NCBI GenBank assembly: GCA_965602035.1
Contig: OZ271919.1
Span: 1,860,001 to 1,924,000 of the forward strand
Direction of reading: 5' to 3'
Length of the DNA: 64,000 bases
Origin: Natronospirillum sp965602035
GTDB lineage: Bacteria; Pseudomonadota; Gammaproteobacteria; Pseudomonadales; Natronospirillaceae
Shown: one piece after another, positions 8,295 to 17,428 of the stretch
Numbering within the stretch: position 1 is the stretch's first letter
Layout of the letters: each line of letters opens with the position of its first letter
The notes under the pieces: model-generated
Told to the model about the DNA's origin: nothing
Seen by the model: the letters and a program-made list of their open reading frames with translations, nothing else
Database searches by the model: none
Made by a program: the position numbers and the translations under genes

Positions 8295-9899
8295 ATGCGA
8301 TTGACTGTTCACCTACGCCTCATGCTCTTCTGTGCTTTCTGCCTGATCGCCATAGGCGGCCTGGCCTGGGTTGCCATAGCCGTGGTGCATGAAGCGAGTG
8401 AAACCACCGACGGACTGGTTCGCGAGGACATGGCGGACGTCTGGCAGCTGACGGATATGGATCGCAGCTACCGGGAAATAAAGGACCTGGCTTTTCGAAT
8501 CAAAGCGCAGTTGCTGCTGTGGGACGAAATTGACGCTCAGTTCGCGCAGCTCACCGAGGACATTGACGCCCGATGGGAGGCGGTGCTGGACAACCCGCGG
8601 CTGAGAGATTGGGCCGACGAAAACCAGGCTGCGCACAATGACGTGCTTGAGTTTCTCAACGATCTGGCAGAACCCATTGAGAACCGCAGCTATTACTCGG
8701 CAGGACAGGTCGTGGATTTCCAGCTCTACCCGGCTGTGGATCCGATGCTCACGAGCATCGATGAGATGCGGACAGCCGGGCGTCAACGCACGGTGTCAGG
8801 CTCACAGCATCTGCTTGATTTTCTTGCTCAGCAGCAACAATGGGTTGCCGGAGGCACAATCGGCTCACTACTCGTCGTTATCATGCTGACTGTCTGGCTG
8901 CGCCGCACTGTCACTGCACGACTTAAAGTCATTTCCGATGCCCTTCGCCGCATGGAATCGAATTCCGATCTATCAACATCATTGCCCGTAAGCGGGCGAG
9001 ACGAAGTGACCGCTGTGGCGGCGGCCATTAATGGTCTGATCAGCAAATTCCAGGCATTTGTCGGCGATGTCAAAGACGCTACCGGCGCCCTGCGCACCCG
9101 ATCATCCAACCTCGACGAGCAGGCAGACGCGGTGCAGACCTCCACAGCTCACACTAATCAGCAGATCCGGGACGTTGTGACGTCGATGGCTGCAATTACA
9201 GACAGTGCCGGTCACATCGAAGCGTCAGCGCGGCAATCCAGACAACAGGTCGAAGATGCCGCCAGCGCCAATCAGACGGTCCAGCGCCAGTTGCAACAGA
9301 GCGAAGAGGCTGCTGAGCACGCCATAGAGGTTATCGGCCGGGTCGCCAGTGCCATTGAAACCCTTCGGGGGTCGAGTGACCGCATCGAGCAGGTAATCAG
9401 CGTTATTGCAGAAATTGCCGAACAAACGAATCTTCTGGCGCTGAACGCAGCGATTGAAGCTGCCCGTGCCGGTGAGAGCGGGCGCGGTTTCGCCGTGGTG
9501 GCCGATGAGGTGCGCAGCCTGTCGAAGCGCACGGGCGAATCGACGGACCAGATCCGCCAATGGGTGAACGAGCTGGTAACCCAGGTCGACAACGCGCACG
9601 GTCTGCTCGGCGAGATTCGACAGGCCGGTGACGGTAGCCGGGAAACGCTTGGCGTGCTGAAGGCCCGGTTGATGGCCTTTCAGCAGACACTCGACGACAT
9701 TAAACGCTTCAGTACTGACGTGGACAATTCCATTGAAGCCCAGCGCGATGAAATCGGCCGGGTCGGGCGTCGAACGCAGGCTCTGGAACAGAGTTCACAG
9801 GGTCTGAAAGGCCACGTCAGCAAAACAAAAACCGTCAGCGACCAACTGCGTGAACAATCATCCTCATTGGAAAGTCTGATCGCCCGCTTTCAGGTGTGA
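8295..9899 (+). CDS. Methyl-accepting chemotaxis protein
   Basis: A 534-residue chemoreceptor. Residues 7-29 form the first membrane helix, about 30-183 a helical periplasmic sensor (four-helix-bundle-like), about 184-205 the second membrane helix, then HAMP and a long coiled coil. The signalling hairpin tip AEQTNLLALNAAIEAARAGESGRGFAVVADEVRSL is intact, so it should contact CheA/CheW. The last 36 bases overlap the end of the convergent SDR gene. There is no good FliA-type promoter upstream. The ligand is unknown. Confidence 0.9.
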   Translation: MRLTVHLRLMLFCAFCLIAIGGLAWVAIAVVHEASETTDGLVREDMADVWQLTDMDRSYREIKDLAFRIKAQLLLWDEIDAQFAQLTEDIDARWEAVLDNPRLRDWADENQAAHNDVLEFLNDLAEPIENRSYYSAGQVVDFQLYPAVDPMLTSIDEMRTAGRQRTVSGSQHLLDFLAQQQQWVAGGTIGSLLVVIMLTVWLRRTVTARLKVISDALRRMESNSDLSTSLPVSGRDEVTAVAAAINGLISKFQAFVGDVKDATGALRTRSSNLDEQADAVQTSTAHTNQQIRDVVTSMAAITDSAGHIEASARQSRQQVEDAASANQTVQRQLQQSEEAAEHAIEVIGRVASAIETLRGSSDRIEQVISVIAEIAEQTNLLALNAAIEAARAGESGRGFAVVADEVRSLSKRTGESTDQIRQWVNELVTQVDNAHGLLGEIRQAGDGSRETLGVLKARLMAFQQTLDDIKRFSTDVDNSIEAQRDEIGRVGRRTQALEQSSQGLKGHVSKTKTVSDQLREQSSSLESLIARFQV

Positions 9900-10835
9900 A
9901 GGCTCACTGCCCGCCACCTCTGCATTCAATAATGAGGTGGTAATAACCGATGTCAGTTCCGTCGCGTGCAAACTGAAACCGAGACGGTCTTTCATTCGAT
10001 TGCCATCCAATATGACCGGTTCCCGCCACAGGTAGCGCATTCTGTATACTTCTCTGAGCATCGGGCTGAAAAGCCCTGCGACTCTGAGGCCCCACCAGGG
10101 GAACGCAGTCGCTCTTGCCGTCAGGCCGAGTTTCTCATAGGCATCCAGCCAATCCGCTTTGGACACCACCAGGCCCGGGTCATGGAATACCTCCCAGCTG
10201 CCGAGAGGCATGTTCAGCAATTGAGCAGCGTTTCTGCACAAATCAGGCAGGTAACTGTAGTAGTGTCGATGCTCGCCATCGTGCGGCAACTTGAGAACAA
10301 CGCGTTTCCCCTTGACGGAGGTCATCAGACCCGCCCAGGTCAGAGTGGTGCCCGGGCCGATGAAGTCGCCAGCGCGCACAATCAGCACCTTTGCCCCACG
10401 TGCAGCGGCCTGCGCCAGACGCTGTTCCATTTGCTGGCGAATCGCGCCCTTCTGTGTTGGTGGGTGCATACTGACATGTTCGCTGATAGGCGCTTCCTGC
10501 GGCGCATAACCATAAACGTTGCCCGGGAACAGAACCTGAAGTTGCTGCGCTTCCGCGACAGCCAGCGAGGGCTCCAGCATGGCCATGGCCTCCTGCGACC
10601 AACGGTGATACGGCGGATTAGCAGCATAGACGATCAGATCAACACCCTGCGCCGCAGCAGCGATCGATTTCATGTCCTGCGCCCGCCCGGCCACGATGGA
10701 CGATGCCTCCAGCCAGGGCGGCGCCTTGGCCGGGTCACGCATCAACGCTCGAATCGACCACCCCTGCTCACGGAGAGCCAGCGCCATATGACCTCCGAAG
10801 TTGCCATTGATACCTACAATTAATGCCGTTCTCAT
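9864..10835 (-). CDS. NAD(P)-dependent atypical short-chain dehydrogenase / epimerase-like protein
   Basis: A 323-residue Rossmann protein. The N-terminus ALIVGINGNFGGHMALAL carries the GxxGxxG nucleotide-binding loop, and VYAANPPYHRW and LFPGNVYGYA follow the extended-SDR pattern with Tyr of the YxxxK region displaced. It resembles NAD(P)-binding epimerase or NmrA-like proteins of unclear substrate. Its 3' end lies antisense to the last 36 bases of the chemoreceptor gene. The gene is divergent from a LysR regulator 93 bases away, which is the likely controller. Confidence 0.75.
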   Translation of the reverse strand: MRTALIVGINGNFGGHMALALREQGWSIRALMRDPAKAPPWLEASSIVAGRAQDMKSIAAAAQGVDLIVYAANPPYHRWSQEAMAMLEPSLAVAEAQQLQVLFPGNVYGYAPQEAPISEHVSMHPPTQKGAIRQQMEQRLAQAAARGAKVLIVRAGDFIGPGTTLTWAGLMTSVKGKRVVLKLPHDGEHRHYYSYLPDLCRNAAQLLNMPLGSWEVFHDPGLVVSKADWLDAYEKLGLTARATAFPWWGLRVAGLFSPMLREVYRMRYLWREPVILDGNRMKDRLGFSLHATELTSVITTSLLNAEVAGSEPSHLKAGDQTFQ

Positions 10836-10928
10836 ACAAACCTCACTTGCGAGCGAATGAACAGGAGGTCATTCTATTATTCGTTTTCTTCTGTGGAATC
10901 GACATATTTTCGTATTGGATATTCAAAA

Positions 10929-11801
10929 ATGAATAATATGGATTGGCAGAGCTGGCAGTACTTTCTACAGATTGCCCGATACGGCAGCCTCAACCGTGCT
11001 GCCCACGCCATGGATGTATCGCAGCCGACGCTATCGCGCCACTTGCAGGCGTTGGAATTAGAGCTGGGGCAGTCACTGTTTGATCGGAGCACTCAGGGGC
11101 TGACGCTGACCCGTTTCGGCCAGAGTCTGTTGGAAGAGGCTGAACGCATGCAGGCGTCGGCCAGCAGACTGGAAAGGTTGGCTGCGGGCCAGGACCAGAC
11201 GCTTACCGGCCGAGTCAGGCTTTCCGTGAACGAATTGATTGCCCTGTACTACCTTCCGAGGATCCTGCCGGATTTCATGGCAGAGAATCCGGCGCTGTCA
11301 GTGGAGGTGGAAGTCTCCAATCAGGCGTCCAGTCTCGACAAACGCGACGCGGATGTTGCCGTGCGCATGTTCCGCCCCCGCCAGCCGGACCTGATTGCGA
11401 AGCACCTGACCGAAATACCGCTCGGGTTCTACGCCAGCACCGGCTATCTGCGCCGACATGGCAGCCCGACGACCCCGGAGGCCCTGTTACGGCATCGACT
11501 ATTGGGCTACGACCGGGACAAGCAGTTTGAGCAGGGTGCAGCCGAGCTGGGGTGGACCCTGCGCAACGAAGATTTCTTTTTCCGCAGTGATTTCATGCCG
11601 CTACATATCGAGACGGCCCGGCATGACGGCGGCATTGTCGCCACACACCGTTGGCTCGGAGAGTCGCTACAGTTGAGTCAGGTGGAGCCAGGCATCACAC
11701 TGCCGGACCTGCCCATCTATCTGTGCTGCCACCGCGATGTGCGGCACAACCGCCGGATCAGGCTGCTCATGGACTTCCTGTCTGAGCGCCTGATTGGCTG
11801 A
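10929..11801 (+). CDS. LysR-family transcriptional regulator
   Basis: A 290-residue regulator. The N-terminal winged helix-turn-helix (FLQIARYGSLNRAAHAMDVSQPTLSRHLQALE) is typical LTTR, followed by a substrate-binding domain from about residue 90. I chose the ATG at 10929 because the family starts a few residues before the WQSWQYFLQIA helix. An upstream ATG at 10857 with AGGAGG only six bases inside the frame would add 24 unlikely residues. It is divergent from the SDR gene and probably regulates it. The inducer is unknown. Confidence 0.85.
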   Translation: MNNMDWQSWQYFLQIARYGSLNRAAHAMDVSQPTLSRHLQALELELGQSLFDRSTQGLTLTRFGQSLLEEAERMQASASRLERLAAGQDQTLTGRVRLSVNELIALYYLPRILPDFMAENPALSVEVEVSNQASSLDKRDADVAVRMFRPRQPDLIAKHLTEIPLGFYASTGYLRRHGSPTTPEALLRHRLLGYDRDKQFEQGAAELGWTLRNEDFFFRSDFMPLHIETARHDGGIVATHRWLGESLQLSQVEPGITLPDLPIYLCCHRDVRHNRRIRLLMDFLSERLIG

Positions 11802-11813
11802 AAAAACCGGGGC

Positions 11814-13598
11814 TCAGTTGCGTCGGTCCTCGACGGCCAGATCGGAGAGTGCCTCCGGATCCGTCGGGAGCGGCTGACCGCCGGCTTCATAACCATGCCG
11901 GGACAGCCAGTACGCCAGGATGTCGGCGTAGGCCTGATCACTCAGTGAGCCAGCCGACCCGAGCGGCATGTTCTCTCTCAGATAGGTGTGCAGTTCGCTG
12001 ACCGACCGGCCTTCCCAGTCTGAGAAGAACTCGGACCCGGTTATCGGCGGGAACGGGCCATGCGACTGCATGTTGCCGGAGTGGCACGACTGACAGCTTT
12101 CCTGGTAGAGACCGGCGCCGCGTTCCGCCTGAGCGGCTGTGAAATACCCGGACGATGAATTTTCCGCCGAGGCTGATGATGCCTCTCCGTCCTGCCGGTT
12201 GGAACCTGCGATATTACCGGACGCGTCCGTTGATTGCTCCGATGCCGGAACCAGCTTATAGACCTTGCCAGTATCGCCTGCCGGCGCGAAGCTTTCGCGC
12301 GTCAGAACATAGAGCTCGCCATCGGCGTCAACGCCCATGCCCTGGGCGCGGGCATCCAACTGCACCACGGGTTCCATAGGCCAATGCGCTCCGATGTTGC
12401 CGGATGGACGAGCCTGATACACCTGGCCCGATGGCTCACGCGGATTGACGCTGTAGTCCGCAAACACATAGGCCCCCTGCAGCTCTGAGAGCGCCGATCC
12501 ACGGTAAACCTCGCCACCGACGATTGCCGTTCCCATGGGCTCCTGATCAATGGGGGATTCCGTAATATTGCGATTCGGGTACTGGACCACAGGGCCCTGT
12601 ATCCGCCAGCCGTTCGGGCCTTCAGTGGCGCAATTGTCGGGCGGGTTCAACGGGTTCTGTCGGTCATAGCAATGACTGCCTTCACGAATCGGCCAGCCGT
12701 AGTTGCCCGGTTGGCTCACTTGATAGGCCGCTTCCCAAAGCGCTTCACTGACAGCGGCTACCATCAGGTCATGGTCACCGCCACTGTCAAACGCCATACG
12801 ATAGTGGTTGCGGAACCCCCAGGCATAGATTTCGTCACGCCCGGGTTTACCCACGAGTGGATTGGTTTCCGGTACGGCATAGCCGGGCCAGCCGTGATCG
12901 ACATCAATACGCAGGATCTTACCGTAGAGGTTTTGCAGGTCCTGGGCCTGAGCGTCCCAGACATTGTTGCGTTCGGGCACTTCAAGCGCACCGTACTTCA
13001 CCTCGCCAACGCCGTGGCCACCGCCACCTTCACCCATGGCGATGTAGAGATAGCCGTCCGGGCCAAAGGCCAGCGCACCCGCATTGGTCTTGCGGTTTAC
13101 CTGGTCAACCTGCAGCAACGTGCGTTCTGAATCGGGATTGGCCCGGTCCGGGTTCTCCTCAGAGACCGTAAACTCGCTGATAACCGCAGTGTGGTCCCAG
13201 TTATCCGGTGCACTGTCACGCAATGGCGCACTGTAGTGAACATAGAACCGGCCGTTGTCGGCGAAGTCCGGGTGGAAAGCCATACCGATCAGGCCTCGCT
13301 CCTCAAAGCCATCACGCAGACTCACCATGCGGTCGGAAATATCAAGAAAGGGCGATTCGTGGATGCTGCCGTCCGGGTTCATCGTCAGAATCTGTCCGTT
13401 CTGATCAAGAATGAACCGTCGCTCTGAGTCGCCCGGAGGCGACAACAGTTGCAGCGGCGAGCTAAGCCCCTCGGCGACCAGTCGGGCAGCCACGTTCTGT
13501 GATTGGGCCGGCAGTGCCAGTGCCGCGAGCACCATCAGGGTCAGGCACGCTCCGAAGAGCCGACGGCCAACCGAACGGTAACTTTGAAATGCGGGCAT
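11814..13598 (-). CDS. PQQ-dependent sugar dehydrogenase with C-terminal cytochrome c domain
   Basis: A 594-residue secreted protein. A signal peptide (cleavage after LPAQSQ near residue 33) precedes a six-bladed glucose/sorbosone dehydrogenase beta-propeller (LSSPLQLLSPPGDSERRFI, GLIGMAFHPDF, GFRNHYRMAFD, PGNYGWPIREG). After a Ser/Glu-rich linker, residues about 500-580 form a cytochrome c domain with the haem motif CQSCH and a Met ligand in ENMPLGS. It should oxidise aldose sugars in the periplasm and hand electrons through its own haem. A paralogue lacking the haem domain follows upstream in the same orientation. The actual sugar is unknown. Confidence 0.85.
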   Translation of the reverse strand: MPAFQSYRSVGRRLFGACLTLMVLAALALPAQSQNVAARLVAEGLSSPLQLLSPPGDSERRFILDQNGQILTMNPDGSIHESPFLDISDRMVSLRDGFEERGLIGMAFHPDFADNGRFYVHYSAPLRDSAPDNWDHTAVISEFTVSEENPDRANPDSERTLLQVDQVNRKTNAGALAFGPDGYLYIAMGEGGGGHGVGEVKYGALEVPERNNVWDAQAQDLQNLYGKILRIDVDHGWPGYAVPETNPLVGKPGRDEIYAWGFRNHYRMAFDSGGDHDLMVAAVSEALWEAAYQVSQPGNYGWPIREGSHCYDRQNPLNPPDNCATEGPNGWRIQGPVVQYPNRNITESPIDQEPMGTAIVGGEVYRGSALSELQGAYVFADYSVNPREPSGQVYQARPSGNIGAHWPMEPVVQLDARAQGMGVDADGELYVLTRESFAPAGDTGKVYKLVPASEQSTDASGNIAGSNRQDGEASSASAENSSSGYFTAAQAERGAGLYQESCQSCHSGNMQSHGPFPPITGSEFFSDWEGRSVSELHTYLRENMPLGSAGSLSDQAYADILAYWLSRHGYEAGGQPLPTDPEALSDLAVEDRRN

Positions 13599-13708
13599 CG
13601 GGAATTCCTCCTACAGCCGGAATGACCGGTTGAGAAACAGCGTGGTGTCAGCCGCGCCACGAGCCCGGAGGCCCGCGGCACGGCTGTTTCATGGTGAGGT
13701 TGTGGCGC

Positions 13709-15064
13709 TTACTCGGACTGGGCCGGTACGATCTTGTGTACAGCGCCCGTGTTGCCGGTGGGGCCGGTATTGGACGTTGTCAGCACGTACAGCTCACCGG
13801 CGCTGTCCTGGCCGAAGCCGAGGATGTAATTATCCAGAACCTGCAGCTGGCTCAGGTCCCACAGCTGGTCGGCTGTTTTCGAAGCGGGTGAATCCGCTAC
13901 CAGCAATTGCCCTTCTGGCTGTGCAAAGCTGAGGCTCCAGTCGCCGAACACGTAATCACCCTGCAGGCCTTCAATGGCACTGCCGCGATAGACATAGCCA
14001 CCGATCACGGAGATACCCGCTACTGCACGGTCGCCCTGATTACGCAGGTGCGGGTACTCAATAACCGGCATCTGCAGGTCGTGCCCCAACGGCCCAACGG
14101 AGTCACAGAAGGTTGCCGCCGGTGTCGTGTTGGGATTTTCCGTATCGAAGCAATGCGTGCCCTCAAGGATGTTCCAGCCGTAATTACCGGGCTCACTGGC
14201 CTCGTACACGGCTTCCCAAAGGTTCTGACCGTTGGTGGCCACCATCAGGTCACCGGTTGCGCGGTCAAACGACATGCGCCACGGGTTGCGCCAACCCCAG
14301 GAGTGAATTTCGTCCCGTCCACGTGGGTCTCCCACGAACGGATTGTCCTGAGGAACCGCATAGCCTGGCCAGCCACGGTCTACATCGATGCGCAGGATAC
14401 TGCCCAGCAGCGATGTGGTGTCCTGACCATGCCCCATGGGCGGGTGACCCAGCGCGACGTCGTCGGCGGCACCACCATCACCGAGGGCAATGTACAGGTA
14501 ACCGTCCGGGCCAAAGTCAATAGCGCCCCCGTCATGGTTGAACTGGGGCTGGTCCACCTCGAGCAGGACCCGTTCCGATCTCATATCGGCGGTATTGGAT
14601 TCGGACCGCATGCCATCTTCAGGCTGCGCTGCCTTGAACTCGGAAATCACACTGGTGTGGTTCCAGTCGTTCGGTGCTTCGTCACGCAATGGTGCGCTGT
14701 AGTAGACAAAGAACCGGCCGTTCTGCTGATAGTTCGGGTGGAAAGCGAACCCGAGGAGGCCGCGTTCGTCGAACGATTCCTGGAAGTCGACCAGTTGGTC
14801 GCTGATATCGAGAAACGGCTCTGCCAGCCTGTTTCCATTCTCATCCAGAATGTAAACGTACCCGGTGCGGTCAACTACAAACCGCCGGTCATCACCGGGT
14901 GGCGACGTCAGGGACACCGGCGATGTCAGACCCTCTGTAACGGTCTGCAACTGTACGTCCGGCAGATTATCCTGCGCGACTGCTCCATTGGCAGCCACGA
15001 GTGACAGTGCGGAAATGGAAAAAGCGAGTGTCGACAGATGTTTTTGTAGTGTGCTCGGTAGCAT
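13709..15064 (-). CDS. PQQ-dependent sugar dehydrogenase (soluble aldose dehydrogenase type)
   Basis: A 451-residue periplasmic protein homologous to its neighbour but without the cytochrome domain. The ATG at 15064 is chosen because GGAGGG lies upstream and it opens directly into a signal peptide (MLPSTLQKHLST..., cleavage after AVAQ). Propeller motifs GLLGFAFHPNY, GWRNPWRMSFD and PGNYGWNILEG are shared with the fused paralogue, and the calcium/PQQ His region LEVDQPQFNHDGGAIDFGPDGYLYIALGDGG is intact. It should need an external electron acceptor, possibly the haem of its paralogue. This pairing looks like a tandem duplication with domain gain or loss. Confidence 0.85.
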   Translation of the reverse strand: MLPSTLQKHLSTLAFSISALSLVAANGAVAQDNLPDVQLQTVTEGLTSPVSLTSPPGDDRRFVVDRTGYVYILDENGNRLAEPFLDISDQLVDFQESFDERGLLGFAFHPNYQQNGRFFVYYSAPLRDEAPNDWNHTSVISEFKAAQPEDGMRSESNTADMRSERVLLEVDQPQFNHDGGAIDFGPDGYLYIALGDGGAADDVALGHPPMGHGQDTTSLLGSILRIDVDRGWPGYAVPQDNPFVGDPRGRDEIHSWGWRNPWRMSFDRATGDLMVATNGQNLWEAVYEASEPGNYGWNILEGTHCFDTENPNTTPAATFCDSVGPLGHDLQMPVIEYPHLRNQGDRAVAGISVIGGYVYRGSAIEGLQGDYVFGDWSLSFAQPEGQLLVADSPASKTADQLWDLSQLQVLDNYILGFGQDSAGELYVLTTSNTGPTGNTGAVHKIVPAQSE

Positions 15065-15247
15065 GATTTGCCCTCCTGTTCGGAGAAAAAAACCAGCTGC
15101 CGTCCCCTGTGTGCCAGGCTTTGCCGTCACCAAGGGGACGAAGCCTGGACCCTGCAGTGTAGTAAAGATCTCCCAAGCGACAACCCGGGTGTCGCCTGTA
15201 GTGTTTGCCGGCGCCTGATCCGGGGCGCCGTGGGCCCGGGTGTCCGT

Positions 15248-16366
15248 TCAGTGCCGGAAAGCCAGACCTCCATCGGTTATCTTAACGGCCCGCCCTGTTG
15301 CCGCCGAATGCTGGGCTGCCAGGCCGATAACGACCGCCTTCAACCCGTCGTCCACCGACACTTCAACCGGGCTGTTCTCGGTGATCGCACGGTAGAACCC
15401 GAGGTGCTGAAAATAGGTGGAACCATTGTGGTCACCGGCGTCCAGCAGCTCTGGCGGTACGGGGATATCCGATTCAACCGGTCCCTTCGGTTCACGTGGA
15501 CTCAGAATAACCTTCGGCACCGGTGCCTCACCGAGATGCTCGGGCCAGAACCGACCCGGACCGGGGACCAGGCATTCCACCTTCGCTTTCGGCCCCACCG
15601 CGCTGATTTCTTCCTGATAGCGTGAACCTTCAGCGAACATGCACAGTTCCAGCATGGCACGCTGCCCGCTGGCAAAGTTCAGGATGACATAGGCATTATC
15701 CAGAATATCGGGTCGCTGGCCCTCATACTGCTCTTCGAGGTGGTTCACGTCCTGGCCGGCGCTGGCAAATACGCTGGTCACTTCGCTGTTCAGCAGCAGC
15801 CGCATCAGGTCGAAGAAGTGACAGCACTTTTCCACCAGGGTGCCTCCGGTATTGGCATTGAACCGGTTCCAGTCGCCCACCTTGGGCAGGAACGGGAAGC
15901 GGTGTTCACGAATACTCAGCATGTGGGGGTTGCCAATGTCACCTGCTTCCATGTGCCGACGCAACTGAGCCACAGGCGGCATGTAGCGGTATTCCATCGC
16001 TACCCATACCGAGGCCGGATGCGCGTCTGCCGCACGGCGAATTGCCTCTACCTGATCCAGGGCAGTAACAATGGGCTTTTCAATGAGAACCGGCAGGGTT
16101 GTGCGCTCGAGCAACAATAATAGCTGGTCCGCATGGCAATGGTTGGGGCTGGCAACCACCAGCGCATCCAGCCCACTGTGGTTGCAAAGCGCCTCGGCAC
16201 TGTCCAGAAACACCGCCTCCGGTGCCCATTGTCTGGAAACCTCACGCATCTCCGCGTCTGGCTCAACGATCGCGGTGACCCGGGCACCGTCAATCAGTGC
16301 GAGGTTTCGAAGGTGTTCCTGGCCCATCATGCCGCAGCCGAGAATGCCATAATTCAATTCTGTCAT
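15248..16366 (-). CDS. Gfo/Idh/MocA-family NAD(P)-dependent oxidoreductase
   Basis: A 372-residue enzyme. The N-terminal Rossmann motif YGILGCGMMGQEH and the EKP motif (LIEKPIVT, residues about 93-100) mark the family; the C-terminal half is the open beta-sheet substrate domain, with GGTLVEKCCHFFDLMRLL carrying the usual catalytic Lys/His region. Such enzymes oxidise or reduce sugars, inositols or sugar acids. The ATG at 16366 is preferred over an in-frame TTG at 16384. A TGAATGAA motif lies 35 bases upstream, matching the probable operator of the adjacent GntR regulator. The substrate is unknown. Confidence 0.85.
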   Translation of the reverse strand: MTELNYGILGCGMMGQEHLRNLALIDGARVTAIVEPDAEMREVSRQWAPEAVFLDSAEALCNHSGLDALVVASPNHCHADQLLLLLERTTLPVLIEKPIVTALDQVEAIRRAADAHPASVWVAMEYRYMPPVAQLRRHMEAGDIGNPHMLSIREHRFPFLPKVGDWNRFNANTGGTLVEKCCHFFDLMRLLLNSEVTSVFASAGQDVNHLEEQYEGQRPDILDNAYVILNFASGQRAMLELCMFAEGSRYQEEISAVGPKAKVECLVPGPGRFWPEHLGEAPVPKVILSPREPKGPVESDIPVPPELLDAGDHNGSTYFQHLGFYRAITENSPVEVSVDDGLKAVVIGLAAQHSAATGRAVKITDGGLAFRH

Positions 16367-16400
16367 CGGGGGAAAAGCTCTCAATTCTTGTCGGAAAAGT

Positions 16401-16418
16401 TGAATGAAAAATGAAGGT
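16401..16418 (+). promoter_or_regulatory. Degenerate copy of the TGAATGAATTA motif upstream of the Gfo/Idh/MocA gene
   Basis: TGAATGAA (16401-16408) followed after two bases by ATGAA keeps the spacing of the perfect tandem repeat at 24634-24655. It lies in the 69-base gap between the GntR gene's end and the oxidoreductase start, and has the same orientation relative to its gene as the repeat upstream of the dioxygenase gene. Confidence 0.4.
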
Positions 16419-16435
16419 CGGTGCCGCTCCCCACC

Positions 16436-17167
16436 CTACGGCAGGCGGGAGATATACCGGGTGATGGCCGGGTCGAACCACGTGCGCGAGTATTCTTCGA
16501 TCTTCTCACGATTCGACCAGCTCACCCGCTCAACCCAGCCCACCATGGCGCCCTTCTTCAAGCCCAGTTGTTTGGCAACCCAGCGCGGCGCACCGGTGCA
16601 ACTGATGCGATCTTCGATATGCGTAATCCAGAAATCGAAGTGGTCGCGATAGTGTTTGTACAGACTCTCGTGCAATACCTCTGCGTTCAGATTCGGATCA
16701 TGGCGCTGGTCAATCCACATTTCCTCGCTGGCGACCGGCGTACTATTGAGGTGACGCACCCGCCGGATCCGCCACAGTGGCGCGTCCTCCGCCAGGCCAA
16801 GCTGCCCGGCAACAAACGCGTCCGTGCGTGGTTTCACCGACAGCGTGTCCGCATTCGGCATGCCGCCGCCATCGATAAACTCCAGCCGGAAGAATTGGTA
16901 GACGGCCTGGCTGTTGAGCGACGACTTTACATAGGTGCCCGACCCCTGTCGGCGTTCCAGCATGCCGTCACTTTCGAGCTGAGCCAGCGCCTTGCGCAAC
17001 GTGCCGACGGCCACTCCCAACTGAGCCGCCAGTTCGGACTCCACAGGCAATCGCTCACCGACCTTGTAGTGCCCGGCCGCAATTTCCCGGTGCAGCAGTT
17101 CCCTGATCTGAATGTACCGTGGCAGTCGTTTGACCGCCGCTTTCGTTGTTGTGTTTATCTCGGTCAT
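16436..17167 (-). CDS. GntR-family regulator with UTRA domain (HutC subfamily)
   Basis: A 243-residue regulator. Residues about 15-80 form the GntR winged helix (YIQIRELLHREIAAGHYKVGERLPVESELAAQLGVAVGTLRKAL), with wing ERRQGSGTYV; the remainder is a UTRA ligand-binding domain (LRRVRHLNSTPVASEEMWID, WVERVSWSNREKIEEYSRTWF). I chose the ATG at 17167 because upstream in-frame sequence is outside the domain. UTRA ligands are usually sugar or amino-acid derivatives. It is divergent from the aldo/keto reductase and TRAP genes, and shared sequence motifs upstream of three transcription units suggest it controls the whole block. Confidence 0.85.
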   Translation of the reverse strand: MTEINTTTKAAVKRLPRYIQIRELLHREIAAGHYKVGERLPVESELAAQLGVAVGTLRKALAQLESDGMLERRQGSGTYVKSSLNSQAVYQFFRLEFIDGGGMPNADTLSVKPRTDAFVAGQLGLAEDAPLWRIRRVRHLNSTPVASEEMWIDQRHDPNLNAEVLHESLYKHYRDHFDFWITHIEDRISCTGAPRWVAKQLGLKKGAMVGWVERVSWSNREKIEEYSRTWFDPAITRYISRLP

Positions 17168-17249
17168 GTGCCTGCCCGTGGTCTGACTGGTGGGCGGATA
17201 TGTCCGCTTTGTTGCTCCGACAGGTAGTGTAAACGAACCTGGCCGAAAA

Positions 17250-17297
17250 TAATTCATTCACTATTGATTTACATCAATAGAATACATTGCTAGTGTA
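17250..17297. promoter_or_regulatory. Probable operator region between the GntR gene and the AKR-TRAP genes
   Basis: TAATTCATTCA (17250-17260) is the exact reverse complement of the 11-bp unit tandemly repeated at 24634-24655. It abuts a perfect palindrome CTATTGAT-TTAC-ATCAATAG (17261-17280). A third partial dyad, TACA...TGTA (17283-17297), follows. Together they fill the AT-rich centre of the divergent promoter region and are likely regulator and RNA polymerase contact sites. Confidence 0.55.
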
Positions 17298-17428
17298 ATG
17301 ATGCAACCGCAATTCGGAACCGAGCTGCGGAATCGGTAATAAACAGACAATGAACCGAGCGACCATCGCCATTGCGCCCGCTCATTGCGGCGAATGCGCG
17401 GGGACAGGAACAGGAGATCGCCAGCACC

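Noticed and set aside
13907..15004. 365-codon plus-strand frame over the second PQQ dehydrogenase gene
   Set aside because: Antisense shadow; the minus strand has signal peptide and propeller motifs.
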